In this document: one piece after another, positions 28,301 to 40,495 of the stretch | Numbering within the stretch: the stretch's first letter is position 1 | Layout: every line of letters starts with the position of its first letter | Assembly (NCBI GenBank): GCA_028829895.1 | Contig: CM054177.1 | Coordinates: forward strand, 76,190,663-76,254,662 | Reading direction: 5' to 3' | DNA length: 64,000 nucleotides | DNA from: Sinotaia quadrata | Taxonomy: Eukaryota; Mollusca; Gastropoda; Architaenioglossa; Viviparidae | The notes under the pieces: generated by a model | Told to the model about the DNA's origin: nothing | Database searches by the model: none | The model's input: the letters and a program-made list of their open reading frames with translations, nothing else | Program-made: the position numbers and the translations under genes

Positions 28301-31300
28301 TTTCTTAGTGACAGACTTTGCTTGATGTCAGAAAGTTGACATTTATTAGTGACAGACTTTGCTTGTTGTCAGAAGGTTGACATTTATTAGTGACAGACTT
28401 TGCTTGATGTTAAATGTTGATTTGAAATGTCCAGAAAATTTAAAGAGCCCTCTGGACATGATGACTGGTAAATGAATAATTATGTTACAATCTTTCTATA
28501 AAGTGGGTGCAAAAAAATAAATAACATTTTTAAACTAAAATACTAATAAATGTCAGTATGGACTAAAATGAAACCACATGGCTTATGTTCAGCAAACGTA
28601 TCAAAGTATGTATACACAAAATGTTTATTTAGTTCAGCTGATTCATTATATAGAAATTATTTTTCAGAATGAATGGTAAAAACAGGATGTTCTGTTTTTA
28701 TGCTCATTTTTTTCCTTGGTGGAGGTGGGATATCAATGTTAAATATGAACTTTTCTTTTAAATTTAAAGCTTAAATTCTCTATTTGTCGGTAGCTGAACA
28801 AACATTAGAGTGTGATAATTGTACTGTCAGTAACTGATCAAATATTAGTGTATGTGTGGTGTTTACACTTGTCAGAGATTGATCAAATATTACTGTGTGT
28901 GATGTTTCCACTTGTCAGTGATTGAGCAGATATTATTGTGTTTTATGTTTGCACTGGTCAGTGCTTGAGCAGATATTATTGTGTGTTATGTTGCCACTTG
29001 TCAGTGATTGTCAGATATTATTGTGTGTGGTGTTTCCACTGGTCAGTGATTGATCAGGTATTAATATGTCTGATGTTTGCACTGGTCAGCAATTGATCAG
29101 ATATTATTATGCATGATGTTTCCATGGTCAGTGACTGAGCAAATATTGTGTGTACTGTCCCTACCAATTAATATGTGATGTTCCTACTGGTCAGCAAATG
29201 ATCAAATATCATTGTTTGATGTATCTACTGGTCAGTGATTAATCAAATATTACTGTTTGATATTTTTACTGTCAGTCCCCTCCAAAGCATTGGATCTGAC
29301 AGGTTCTGAACAGTTAACAGAAGGAAATCCTTGTAACATAATGCACTGTCTGGAATCATGCTCTACATACATTTGAAAGTTAAGCTTTGAATATATATAT
29401 TCACATTTACACAAATACAGACATAAAGAAAGGAATTTATTGAACTGATGAGTAGTGAATATGCATCCATGATATTGCAATGTGGATACTGATATTTAAA
29501 AAGTGCAAAAATAAACTCCTAATTACTGTGAATTTTTTCATTGTAAAGTACACATACAGTTTCATGCATGCACAAATATGCACATGCATACACACATGAT
29601 GATAAAAATGTGTAATATGCTGTCAATTCCAGTTTATATAAATTCTAAATTATTTGATCCTCTGGTCTCCACCTCACCTTTAACCGGGTCCCTACGCTGA
29701 GCCGACAGCTGCGCCTGGTTGTCATAAAGGTCAAAGCAATATTTTCCTGAGTCATGAGTCGAATGCTGATATTCACGTTGAGTCTGATACACATTGGCTG
29801 AAATGGCGGGGCATGCACATGCACTAAAGGGTCTTTCCATGTCCAGCGTCTCCGCTTTGTTCCACTTATATCTACCTCCATACCACCCATTGCATCAAAG
29901 TACAATCTATATCACACAAACAGTAAAGACATCTTGACTATAGTACAATCTACATATAATAAGTGGCTATAGTACAATGTACAGTATATTACATAAACAA
30001 AATAGGCATCTTGACTATAGTACAATCTACATTACATTACACAACGGAAACAAAACAGACATCTTGAATGTAGTGCAATCTACAATGCATTATACAAAGA
30101 AAACAAAACAGTCTACATCACATGAAGGAAACAAAACAGTCCTGTTAACTAAAGAACAATCTACATAGCATTATACAAAGGAAACAAAACAGTCCTGTTA
30201 ACTAAAGAACAATCTACATAGCATTATACAAAGGAAACAAAACAGTCTTGTTAACTAAAGAACAATCTACATAGCATTATACAAAGGAAACCAGATAGTC
30301 CTGTTAACAATCTACAATGCATTATACAAAGGAAACAAAGCAGTCATGTTAACAATATACATTGCATTACACAAAGGAAACCAGACATCTAGACTATAGT
30401 GTAAAGGAACATGGGATCTATCTCTCTGGGCAATTGACAAAAAAATAAATGTTTCAAAACAAATTTAGAGTGCTATAACCTACGCCCTCACAATAAATAG
30501 GACATTGAGGATTTTTAAATAATTATTAATCTACTGAGGAAAAAAGTGCACACTACATTGACAAATTAATAAAACAGGCTCTTTCTCACCAGAAACATCT
30601 TCGTAAATAACTGTTGTTCAAGAAGATCCTATCGAAAACATCTAAATAATTAAAGGTGTATGTTAAAAACAAAACAACAGGAAATATAGTAAACAGCTGT
30701 CATTTAAGAAGATCCTATAACAAGTATCTCAATTCTAAAAGGTGTATATTAATAAACAAAACAAAAAAACATCATAGTAAATGGTGGTTTTGGTGATGTT
30801 GGTTACGCTATCATTTTAATGTCACCACTGGAGCTTGCGTTGATCATTTCATCAAATGATATCATCTGATCTGGAGTGCTCCAGTGGGACCCCACGCCTT
30901 CTATTGTGTCCCAAGGTGGAGGACAGGAGGGTTGGTGGAAGGGGGTGGAAAGGTTGCATCAGTTTGCACCCCTCAACCACCCTCAGTTGGTGGGTCATAG
31001 CAAATGGTTGTTGTTTAAGAAGATAATCTCATAAGCCTTTCAGTTCTAAAAGGTGTACAGTTTAAAAAAAAAAAGATAAAGAGATCTCTCCAAATAATGA
31101 AGTACCGATGATGAACTAGGTGGACAGGAAGTTGACATGATTCATTGTTTTACAACATTAAAACACAGCAAATAAAATACAACATTAAAATACAGCAAAT
31201 AAAATACAATTACAAAATACAACATTAAAATACAACAAATAAAATACAACATTAAAATACAACAAATTAAATACAACATTAAAATACAGCAAATAAAATA

Positions 31301-34300
31301 CATCATTATAACATAGCAAATAAAATACAAAATTCAAATACAGACATCAGTCAGCTTCTTAATTTTCACGTTGGATCATTTCACTTGGATAAATGCATAA
31401 AAAAAATATAACACCACAACACTATGTAAAATCCACAAATATAACACCACAACATTATGTAAAAACCACAATTATATCGCCACAACATTAGGTAAAAAAC
31501 ACAATTATATCGCCACAACATTAGGTAAAAAACACAATTATATCGCCACAACAATAAAAACTACTACTTTATCATAACAACACTACACCATCACAAAACT
31601 TGCTACAATTTAACTGGTAAGAACAGCCGCATAATGCAATATTTGGTTCGTATAATTATTTTACCATGGAATGCTAATTTTATTTCCAATGAAGTGTTGT
31701 AAAATGGTCGTACAACATTAAAATATAACAAATAAAATAAACATTCAAATGGAGCAAATAAAAATAACATTCAAATACAACAAATAAAATACAACATTAA
31801 AATACAGTAAATAAAATACAACATTAAAATATGGCAAATAAAATACAAAAATGTCAGAAAGCTATTAAAAATAAACACCTTTCTTTATCTTAATTATTAC
31901 ATTGAATCATGAAATGTGAAACAACAAAACCAAATATTTTTATAAATCTGAAGAATATTAGCAAATATATGATCTGTTCTCAGCCAGGAGAAATAAAGAT
32001 AAAAATGGATGGGGTGGTATGATTGTCTGTGTATGCATGTGTGTGTGTGTGTAGGTGCATTTGTGTATGTATGCATGTGTGTGTATGTGCATGCATGTAT
32101 GTGTGAGTATGGAAGTACTGGTATCTGAATGAACACACTACTTAACACTAATATGCTGACACTCAAGGGAATCATTCCAAAGTATATTTCTAATTTTAAA
32201 ATAGTACGCATAGTGATAAAGTGTCAATATATCTATCAAACCCCACTGCTACAATCCCTATATGTCTGCATATAAAGTTTATATCTATGTATTCTATCAA
32301 ACTCACTAGTGTAATATCTCTGATCCCATTGCTACAATCCATATATGCCTACATAAAATTGTAGGTCTTTCAATTCCCACTACTATTATACTACATAACT
32401 ATACAAAGTTTCATGTCTATATATTTACCAAACCCCATTAAAGCAAATCCTAAATCCTACTTGTCTAAATCAAAGTTTCAAAAATCTCTCTATAATCATT
32501 GATATATGTGAAACAACATAAGTATTAGTCCCATTGATGAACTAATTGTATGTTTAAATTTTCAAATGTGGTGTTTTATGTTTACCTCACATTGCCATTA
32601 GAATAGTACACACAGCCACATCCATGTGGGTCAAAGATGGCAAGCACAGGAGCTATGGAGGTGTCATCGAGAACAATATAGAAGAAATGTCCCAATTTCA
32701 CACTTGAGATCATGATGGCTAGGTTGCCTGACGGGTAACTGGTTACCAATTAAGGAATCAACTGACGATAAGTTACAATATAAAGAGTTACCTCTCTTTC
32801 AGAATGTGGAAAGTCTGTTATTACATTTACAGTAGAAATTAGCAAAAGTCTTGTGTATATTTATTATTTTAGATGCTTTCAGTTTTAATAAACTAAGAAC
32901 TAGTATTTCAATGAAATAACAAAACAAACAATTTGCTTTTTTTTAAAGTGCATAAATATAAAATGGAATGAATTTATTAAACTTTTTAATTAATTGGTCA
33001 TTAATTGATAGGATATTATCATATTTTACTAAATAAATGCCTATAGTGTTCTATAAAACATGTTTATATCAACAGTAACATTTTCAAATTCATCTCCAGA
33101 ACTGACACAAGTGTCATGACCTTACTTTAAAAGACTGACATGCAGCTTATAAATTAGTGTTCACAAACTGTTTTATTTTCACATTAATAGTAAGATTTCA
33201 CCATCTTGTGAATATATTTACCTAAGAGCTATACACATATTCTTTCTATTAACAATATATGAACATAATATATAAATATATAAATATTTTATTTATATAA
33301 TCTTGTCTGTTGACTGGTCTTTCATAGCAATATTTCTTATTTTAAAAAATGTGAGGAAAGTCTACAAAAAAAGAAATACTTAAATTGATATTTTGAATAT
33401 TTAAGATAAAGAGTATACATTCAAAGACTTAAATCTAAAATTAAAATGAATATATAAAGTAAAATTATATCCATTGACATTTTCTTTTTCAATAAAAGAA
33501 GACATGAGCATGAAATGTTTTAAAGAAAATCTACAATTATGAAAAGAATATATCCCAACAATAAATAAGGGCTCTTAAGGACTAAATAAAAATCAGATGT
33601 GTATCTACTTTAAATAAAAGTAAGCCTGATATAAATCCTCACTAACAGACAGATTAAAGGATACAAAATATTTCCTGTGCCATCAGGAAAAATGGTGAGA
33701 AATTTGTTTCTTGATGGGTAGAATTTTTCAATCAATGACCGACCAGTTAGCTATTAGAAATAAATTTAATTGGTACCTTTGATTATTATATCCCACAATT
33801 GTAGATCTATCGTTTAAGTTATTTTAATGAGTCCCCATCCACCCACTATTATTCCAAATATATAATTTAGATAATATGCATAAGAAGGATAAATTAGAAA
33901 CAACAATAAATTTATTAAATCAACAATCAAAACATACAAACGAATACAGTTAAAAAGAACACAGATACTTATACTACTGAAGATAAATGTTCACATAATA
34001 TCCACCATTCTATCCTAACAATAAAATAGTCAAATTAGTCAATAATCAAATTATCTCTATTTTTCATCCCAGAATCAGAGTAGGAGTGAAAAGAACAATA
34101 GTGAATTTTACATGACCTTCATGTGACGTAAGCTGTCACTGGCGCAGTTTTCACAACAAAGTCACAGGCTGACTTTGCCTGCATTGGATAATGGATCTAA
34201 AGTGCATCTCTAGGCATGCTACCTGAACTGTTCCAAGAATTCTGTAAACAATCTCTCCAGACCAAAGCCAGAACCAACTTCTGCCATATGGTTATGGATC

Positions 34301-35050
34301 GGAGATTCATGTAACCAATTTCCAGCAACTCTGTTGCCAGCAAGTGTAGCAAATAGTGTCAGACACATCTACTGATGTAACTCAGTAACATGCAATTGGT
34401 CAGTGTGGTCTGAAGTGGATAACATAAAATGGCGTGTTCTTTTCAGCGCATGATTAGCCTTTAATGACTGGACCTGACCATAGACAAAATCAAAGTGATA
34501 CGAACAAGGGATTTTTCTAACAGGTCACTTTCTGTCTGATCTTATTGGTTAGATTTGTTATTGACCAGTATCAGATCGATGGTCACTTATAACTAGTCAG
34601 CCACCTAGAACTGGTTAGCGTCACTGGGTGAGATGTTTATTCAAGAAACTTCGACCATGAAAAATTCCACAAAGGATGGCATGGTAACCTTGCTCCAGTC
34701 TCTCATTTAGTTATGGTTCTGGAGAACTGACTCCCTTACATATTATCTTAACATGTGGTGTACAAGTTTGTTTTCACTCTTGCTACATTAAATATTAGCA
34801 GCATAAATATAATAATTATTTCAAAAATATGTGCAGGCAACTTTGCTCTGTCACAAAGCACAAAGAGCAATTAATGTAGTTTCTAGAGATTGCAAAATCA
34901 CCAGATAACTCTTAAGGACTTAGAAGTAAATTATATATAAATGAAAGACAAAAAACACACAAAATGTAAGTCTGGTTCTAGGGACAATGGCTTTGCAATT
35001 AAAGGAGCTTTCTAGGTAGCCTGCATTCATGGTATACAGGCATTACTAAG

Positions 35051-35122
<72 letters not shown>

Positions 35123-36551
35123 CTGCCTATTTGTAGTGGAACAGAGAACTATGTAGCATAAAAGAGGAGAGAATGAGTTGGTGGGCTGATGCAGTTGTGT
35201 CGACATGAAATAAAGCCTCTCATGTATAAATGGTGTTGTGTGTTGTCATCTCTTGTGGCTGTTGTCAGGCATTTCACTATTCTCCATCATCATTGTTGCT
35301 GTCATGCATCCTGTTGTGCACCCATTACACTAGCTACTACACCCACCACCACATCACAAAAGCATAATGTTGGTGTTATTTCTCAGAACTACCTTTAATA
35401 CTTGTCAAAGCCACACACCACATCACAAAAGCATAATGATAGTGTTATTTCTCAGAACTGCCTTAATACTTGTCAAAGCCACACATTACATCTTTCAAAA
35501 AGCTCTGGAAACATAATTTTTCACAATCAACATCTGTTGATACTTTCACGATCTTCTCATTTATTTGTTCTAATTTTATATTTGACTGACAACTCAATGT
35601 AATCTATGGTGTATCTAAAATTTTCACTTTGTGTGTGTGTTATACATATTTATTTGTTCTAATTTTATATTTGACTGACAACTCAATGTAATCTATGTGT
35701 GTGTGTTATACATATTTATTTGTTCTAATTTTATATTGACTGATAACTCAATGTAATCTATGGTATATCTAAAATGTTCACTTTGTGTGTGTGTTATACA
35801 TATTTATTTTGCTGTTATATTTTACTCTACATGTTTATTGTGTGTTACTGTGTTATAGTTTGCTATAATACACACACTGTATATGTGTGTGTGTGCGTGT
35901 GCATACTTATATGTGTAGGAAACAAATTGATCAAAAAGAAACTAAGAATGCTTGTTTAAGTTATCTCTCCTAGAATACAACCTTATCTATTATCAATTGA
36001 ATTACAGTAAACATTTGTACTTCAGCTTCCATAAAATTTGCAAATTATCTGATGACACATTTGCTACCGAACAAATGTGAACCTCATCATTAGAATCAGT
36101 TCACACTCTTTCTCTAAACATCAATTACATTCCCTAATGTATGACAAAATTATACCACACTTTTTTCTACCATACATATTCTGAAGCTATGACAGAATCA
36201 GCTCACACTCTTCCTCTAAAGACTGACATTCCCTAAGCTATGACAGAATCAGCTCACACTTTTCTTCTATAGTGACTTACAATTCCTGAAGGTATGATAA
36301 AATCAGCTCACACTCTTCCTCTAAAGACTAACTTACAAATTTTTGAAGCTATGACAGAATTAGTTCACACTCTTCCTCTAAAGGCTGACTTACATTCCCT
36401 GAAGCTATAACAGAAGGATGAAGAGGCTCTGGAATGAAAATCTCTAAATCATTTTCATCGTCAGTAAGTAATGAGGGGGGTAACACAGTCCACCCTTCCT
36501 CCAAGCACTTCTGTGAAGACAGCTGGTAGTTTATTGTTCTCATCTGACGAA
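25172..36551 (-). CDS. ERICH6: ERICH6/FAM194-type protein, C-terminal six exons
   Basis: Six exons join in phase: 36551-36394, 33750-33665, 32738-32586, 29906-29678, 27914-27835 and 25364-25172, giving 298 residues to a stop. The order of motifs matches the FAM194 domain of vertebrate ERICH6/ERICH6B: GWTVLPPSLL, LTGRSLIEKFYPSRNKFLTI then FPDGTGNIFYPSGNLAI, then VLAIFDPHGCGCVYYSNGNV, GGMEVDISGTKRRRWTWKD, HVHAPPFQPMCIRLN, ITALTF-like NIALTFMTTRRSCRL, and a basic tail with KILPPLSITTRLNRTEKMRK. The molecular function of FAM194 proteins is not established; ERICH6 is reported as testis-enriched in mammals. The first exon here enters in phase 1, so the gene continues upstream. Duplicated phase 1-1 exons at 43.9-63.8 kb are the best candidates for its N-terminal part, which would make the gene at least 38 kb. 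Assignment is by recognised motifs; orthology to ERICH6 versus ERICH6B is not resolved. Confidence 0.88.
27835..27914 (-). CDS. ERICH6-like penultimate exon
   Basis: 80 nt, phase 0 in after CTTTTCACATCTCAG| and phase 2 out at CACATTGA|GTGAGT. It encodes LVSPALLPHKTIDENQLFID then EQRAHI. The GA + T junction codon gives Asp with the last exon. Confidence 0.8.
27912..28061 (-). repeat. Two-copy tandem duplication of an acceptor region
   Basis: Copies at 27912-27993 and 27994-28061 each contain, on the minus strand, a polypyrimidine stretch followed by CTCAG|TTG. The downstream-most copy is the real acceptor of the ERICH6-like penultimate exon. The other offers a cryptic acceptor at 27998-27997. 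Confidence 0.7.
28296..28415. repeat. ~41-bp tandem repeat, 3 copies
   Basis: Unit ACATTTATTAGTGACAGACT then TTGCTTGATGTCAGAAGTTG, in the intron downstream of the RRWTWKD exon. Confidence 0.85.
28790..29260. repeat. ~44-46-bp minisatellite, about 10 copies
   Basis: Degenerate units of the form CACTGGTCAGTGATTGATCA then GATATTATTGTGTGTGATGT, with frequent indels. Confidence 0.88.
29678..29906 (-). CDS. ERICH6-like exon (RRWTWKD / HAPPFQP block)
   Basis: 229 nt, phase 2 in after GTTTGTGTGATATAG| and phase 0 out at CGGTTAAAG|GTGAGG. It encodes LYFDAMGGMEVDISGTKRRR, WTWKDPLVHVHAPPFQPMC, IRLNVNISIRLMTQENIAL and TFMTTRRSCRLSVGTRLK. This is the most conserved part of the FAM194 domain. The acceptor and the first eight exon bases belong to a tandem repeat. 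Confidence 0.93.
29896..30385 (-). repeat. ~50-60-bp tandem repeat spanning an ERICH6-like 3' splice site
   Basis: Units contain GTACAATCTACAT...ACAAAGGAAACAAAACAGTC (plus strand). On the minus strand each unit reads GTAG|ATTGTACT or a close variant. That is the acceptor and first eight bases of exon 29678-29906. About nine copies, with the exon boundary as the terminal copy. Confidence 0.85.
30590..31050. repeat. ~110-bp tandem repeat, about 3 copies, with an insertion
   Basis: Copies share GTTGTTCAAGAAGATCCTAT...AAAGGTGTATATTAA. The third copy is interrupted by a GC-richer insertion at about 30783-31006. Confidence 0.7.
30783..31006. mobile_element. Short (~220-bp) insertion with probable target duplication
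   Basis: It interrupts a tandem repeat copy. TCATAGTAAATGG on the left and TCATAGCAAATGG on the right look like a 13-bp target duplication. It is clearly GC-richer than its surroundings. No polymerase III boxes or inverted repeats were recognised, so the class is unknown. Confidence 0.5.
31148..31335. repeat. 27-bp minisatellite, about 7 copies
   Basis: Unit ACAACATTAAAATACAGCAA then ATAAAAT. The multiple-of-three period creates a minus-strand open frame. A second array of the same unit lies at 31700-31850. Confidence 0.93.
31400..31560. repeat. ~33-bp minisatellite, about 5 copies
   Basis: Unit ACAATTATATCGCCACAACA then TTAGGTAAAAAAC. Confidence 0.9.
31700..31850. repeat. 27-bp minisatellite, second array
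   Basis: Same unit as 31148-31335, about five copies, separated from it by 360 bp. Confidence 0.88.
32240..32430. repeat. Degenerate ~80-bp tandem repeat
   Basis: Repeated CCCACTGCTACAATCCCTAT...AAAGTTTATATCTATGTATT segments, two to three copies. Confidence 0.65.
32586..32738 (-). CDS. ERICH6-like exon (YPSGNLAI block)
   Basis: 153 nt, phase 2 in after TTGGTAACCAG| and phase 2 out at AATGTGAG|GTAAAC. It encodes YPSGNLAIMISSVKLGHFFY, IVLDDTSIAPVLAIFDPHG and CGCVYYSNGNV, the core of the FAM194 domain. Confidence 0.92.
33665..33750 (-). CDS. ERICH6-like exon (TGRSLIEKFY block)
   Basis: 86 nt, phase 0 in after TTTATTTCTAATAG| and phase 2 out at GGAAATATTTT|GTATCC, a weak donor supported by phase. 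It encodes LTGRSLIEKFYPSRNKFLTI then FPDGTGNI, the start of the FAM194 domain. Confidence 0.85.
35048..35121. repeat. GT dinucleotide microsatellite
   Basis: A pure (GT)n tract of about 36 units. Confidence 0.97.
35330..35810. repeat. Two adjacent tandem repeats (~70 bp x2 and ~90 bp x3)
   Basis: At 35345-35490, two copies of CACATCACAAAAGCATAATG...CTTGTCAAAGCC. At 35553-35810, three copies of TTTATTTGTTCTAATTTTAT...GTGTGTTATACATA. Confidence 0.85.
36094..36415 (-). repeat. ~55-bp tandem repeat spanning an ERICH6-like 5' splice site
   Basis: About five units. On the minus strand each reads ATAGCTTCAGGGAAT|GTAAGT then CAGCCTTTAGAGGAAGAGTG. The authentic donor of exon 36394-36551 is in the first unit. 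The second and third units keep GTAAGT and the fourth has GTCAGT. Confidence 0.9.
36394..36551 (-). CDS. ERICH6-like exon (GWTVLPPSLL block)
   Basis: 158 nt, phase 1 in after GTTCTTATTACAG| and phase 0 out at GGGAAT|GTAAGT. It encodes RQMRTINYQLSSQKCLEEG, WTVLPPSLLTDDENDLEIF and IPEPLHPSVIASGN. The donor and last ~20 nt of the exon belong to a ~55-bp tandem repeat. Confidence 0.85.
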
Positions 36552-37544
36552 CTGTAATAAGAACATGATGTTATTGCATGCTCTTATGGTAGATATATTT
36601 ACAACAAATAACCACATATACACACAGTAGGGTTTGGATGAGAAAGGGAAACGTCTGCTTTCTCTTAAAGGCTACATGGTGCTGTATAATGAAACTGCTA
36701 TAAATAATAAATAATGTTATACTATAAATAATTTGTATTCACAACAACATGAAGGAATCATCTGTTCAAAACTAAAGTTTTAAATTCTTACACCTGTAGA
36801 AAAGAATAATATTGCATGTATTTGTTATGAAAGGACTAATAGATCACTCTTATTGCAAAAGACTAAAAGATGAAGTGGAGCATAACCAGTTTTAAACTCC
36901 TCCACAGACTATTTAGAGATTATTAAGGATTGCTCCTAACCATATGATAGATCAAGTATTTGACATTACACAAAATATAAGAAAAAATTATGATTAAATC
37001 TGATTTGTATAAATGTTCAATTTATCAGCCTAAAGCATAAAAGTTATAAATAATAATAATATTGTGACAAAATTATTAGAACCTAAAACCAAATATGAAA
37101 ATTAGAAAGATAAGAGTGAAGAAACCAAAGCATCTATTTCAATTTAATTTCTGTTATAATTTCACTTATATTGTTTAAAAACTGTATGTATTAAAAAGGT
37201 TAATTAGTAGGTGTAAATTGGTCACAGAAAGCAACAAACAAACTTTTAGTAAATGTAAATAAAAGTCCTACAAAACACAAATTATTTATGGCAAATAGTG
37301 ATGATTACTTTTAATATCAAACTAACTCCTAGCTTGAAATACATTATTTGTGATTTATTTTAATCAAACAATCCCCACTCTCAAATGATATATGCTTGAT
37401 GCACTTTTCATCATCTATGAATTTAGATGGAAGGAATTAATTTGTTAATGCAGAATTGTGAAGAGCTGCAAGTGTGGCTTGTGCATGATGTTTCAGTCAG
37501 AACGAGTCACTGCAGTATGGTGAAGACAACACACTACACATACA

Positions 37545-38020
37545 GGGCCACTGCAGTGTAGTAGAGACTACACCACAAGTTTAAAACATGTACAGGGTCA
37601 CTGCAGGATAGTGGAGACCACAAGTTTAAAACATGTACAGGGTCACTGCAGGATAGTGGAGACCACAAGTTTAAAACATGTACAGGGTCACTGTAGGATA
37701 GTGGAGACCACAAGTTTAAAACATGTACAGGGTCATTGCAGGATAGTGGAGACAAGTTTAAAACATGTATAGGGTCACTGTAGGATAGTGGAGACCACAA
37801 GTTTAAAACATGTACAGGGTCACTGCAGGATAGTGGAGACAAGTTTAAAACATGTACAGCATCACTGCAGGATGGCAGAAACTGCAAAACAAGCTTACTA
37901 CATGTACAGGGTCACTGTAGGGTGGCAGAGACTGTAAAGCAAGATTAAAACATGTACAGGATCACTGCAAGATGGCAGACACTACAAAAACTTGTAGAGG
38001 GTCAATGCAGGATGGTGGAG
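37545..38020. repeat. 45-bp minisatellite, about 10 copies
   Basis: Unit CACTGCAGGATAGTGGAGAC then CACAAGTTTAAAACATGTAC and AGGGT. The multiple-of-three period gives a 117-codon minus-strand frame, which is an artefact. Confidence 0.95.
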
Positions 38021-38912
38021 ACTGCATAAAAATAAGGTAATTACACTAAGAACATGACTTGTACTTGTACACAGTCTAGTAATGTTCATGTAACTGACAA
38101 ACAAAATCACAAAGATTACAATATACCATTCCACATGATAATACAATTCTTTTTAATAAAGAAATACCAACCCCCACATCACAAATACATAGAGTCATAC
38201 ATACTTGGATTTAATACGTAAAATAAAATAATCTTAATAGTGATAATTAGTGAGAGAAAAAAGAAACCAAAATATATCAGCATAAGATTTAAAGGCTAAT
38301 AGCTGAAGTTTGATTTTACAATTGATGATATTATTAATCTTTCTACTGCAGTTAACACTCATTTTCTAATTTAAAAAATAATAATGAATATAGTGACACA
38401 GTAAGGTTATACAATAAGAAATAAAAATAAGTCTCTATCATGTACTAAACAATCAAAAAATAACATATATATATAAAATATAGGTTCATTAACAGTATCA
38501 TCATCTGTTCATAATACAGTTTGCCAGTAAAAATTAACTATATTTATAGTCATATAAAGAAACATTTTCAAACTTAAACATGCATAAAGAGGGCACACAT
38601 TGTATATAAAACACCACCCTCCTGATAAACTAACAAATATAAATAATGTTAAATACTCATTGTAAACATGCTTCGATAAGAGATAACACAAAAGGTAAAA
38701 TATTTGGAGTACATATTTTGAGTGAAGATATGTAAAAAATATATTTAAAAAAGGCCAACACTTTTTTGTAAAATTATTGAAATTCCATTCAAACAACAAA
38801 AAACATATCTGACGATCTGAAAATATGAAATTACTGAACACAAGAATATTGCAAGCAAAAGTAAAATCTGATGAATTAAAAAAATAATATTTAAAAAAAA
38901 CTTATGGGTGAC

Positions 38913-38957
38913 CTTCTTTTGGTGATAGCATTAGATTCATCATAGGAAGACTGATGA
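38913..38957 (-). CDS. Candidate 45-nt micro-exon of the ERICH6-like gene
   Basis: It has an excellent acceptor (GGTATTTCTCGCACAG|) and a usable donor (AAAGAAG|GTCACC). It is 45 nt and symmetric. In the phase expected from the flanking gene (1-1) it encodes ISLPMMNLMLSPKE. In another phase it would read HQSSYDESNAITKRR. No homolog was recognised. Confidence 0.3.
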
Positions 38958-39948
38958 CTGTGCGAGAAATACCAACAAAGTATATAATAAATGCCGAGTT
39001 TAATCAGATTTCACGAATATGCAATCAGTATAGTAAACAGAAGTATATTCACAGATTAATAAGCTCTAATATATCTAGAGTCATTAGAATATGACAGTAA
39101 ATGCTTAGTTTATTATTCCCTATATATCTACCACCATCTGAGTACAGCCAAATAGCAATAAAGTGTCAAATAGCAACAATGCTTGCAATAAGTAAAATAT
39201 TAACAATGGGTCAAATATAACATTGTACACAGTAAAAGTAATATATTACAACAGAGAGCCAAACATGAATGCATATATCAAAATATGACATAAGTAAATT
39301 ATTGACAGTGAATCAAAATTAACCTTCAATCAATAACAGTAAGTCAAGAAAATAAAACAACAATAAAAGTCAAACAGCAGGTTCAAACAGTAAATAGGAA
39401 CTGATAGAATAAGTCAAACATTAAATTAACAATTATAAATTATAACCTGTAACAAGCAGCAACAAATCAAACACTAACTGATTAAAACATTGCCTAGGAG
39501 TTTAAAATAAATTATCAGTCACTGGCTAAACAATATAACTATCAATTATAAATTGCATCTGAGAAAACTGATTCCTGATCATTATTGCTAAAATAAGGAA
39601 TAGGAATGGTCTCCTCTAGCAAAAAACAAAATAAGATATATTATGAATCTGTAAGTAAAAAAAAACCAAGCAGATCTGACATATAAATATTATCATATGT
39701 TGTATTCACCACTGCATGCCATTTATCTAAAGGATGTTATTTGACATAAATTAAGTGCTTAAGAAGTGGATTTAAAAAAATCTATACTCAAAATCCTAAA
39801 CATCTGTCTTATTTTTCTCCACTTAATAAGATCATTTAGAATACATCAAAAGATCATTCAAAATATAAATGTGTCTTGTTTTTCTGTTCGTTCAGAATGT
39901 GGACATGTATGTGGCCAGGATTGTTTTATTTGCATAGTTAGAATAATG

Positions 39949-40240
39949 TGAATTTTTCAGCTAAATGAATGTAAATTCTGCATGATCTACACAAAAGTTA
40001 GAATAATGTGAATTTTTCAGCTAAATGAATGTAAATTCTGCATGATCTACACAAAAGTTAGAATAATGTGAATTTTTCAGCTAAATGAATGTAAATTCTG
40101 CATGATCTACACACAAGTTAGAATAATGTGAATTTTTCAGCTAAATGAATGTAAATTCTGCATGATTTACACACAAGTTAGAATAATGTGAATTTTTCAG
40201 CTAAATGAATGTAAATTCTGCATGATCTACACAAAAGCAT
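39949..40240. repeat. 60-bp minisatellite, 5 nearly identical copies
   Basis: Unit AGTTAGAATAATGTGAATTT then TTCAGCTAAATGAATGTAAA and TTCTGCATGATCTACACAAA. Only two or three substitutions separate the copies, suggesting very recent expansion or homogenisation. Confidence 0.97.
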
Positions 40241-40279
40241 GTATTTCTAGTTTTATTTTTCAATACATTTCACATTGTT

Positions 40280-40495
40280 TTGTAAGATCATTCAGAATAC
40301 AAATTTTTCTTGTTTTTCTCTTTAAGAAAGATCATTCAGAATACAATTTTTTCTTGTTTTTCTCTTTAAGAAAGATCATTCAGAATACAAATTTTTCTTG
40401 TTTTTCTCTTTAAGAAAGATCATTCAGAATACAAATTTTTCTTGTTTTTCTCTTTAAGAAAGATCATTCAGAATACAAATTTTTCTTGTTTTTTT
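40280..40495. repeat. 43-bp minisatellite, 5 copies
   Basis: Unit AGATCATTCAGAATACAAAT then TTTTCTTGTTTTTCTCTTTA and AGA. A diverged seed copy lies at 39832-39897, on the other side of the 60-bp array. Confidence 0.95.

Larger units (their letters stand above)
33751..36393 (-). other. ERICH6-like intron with a GC-richer unique segment
   Basis: 2.6 kb between two assigned exons. The part from about 34080 to 34780 is less AT-rich than its surroundings and could be an old insertion; no coding frame or terminal repeats were recognised. The rest holds GT and ~90-bp repeats. Confidence 0.5.
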
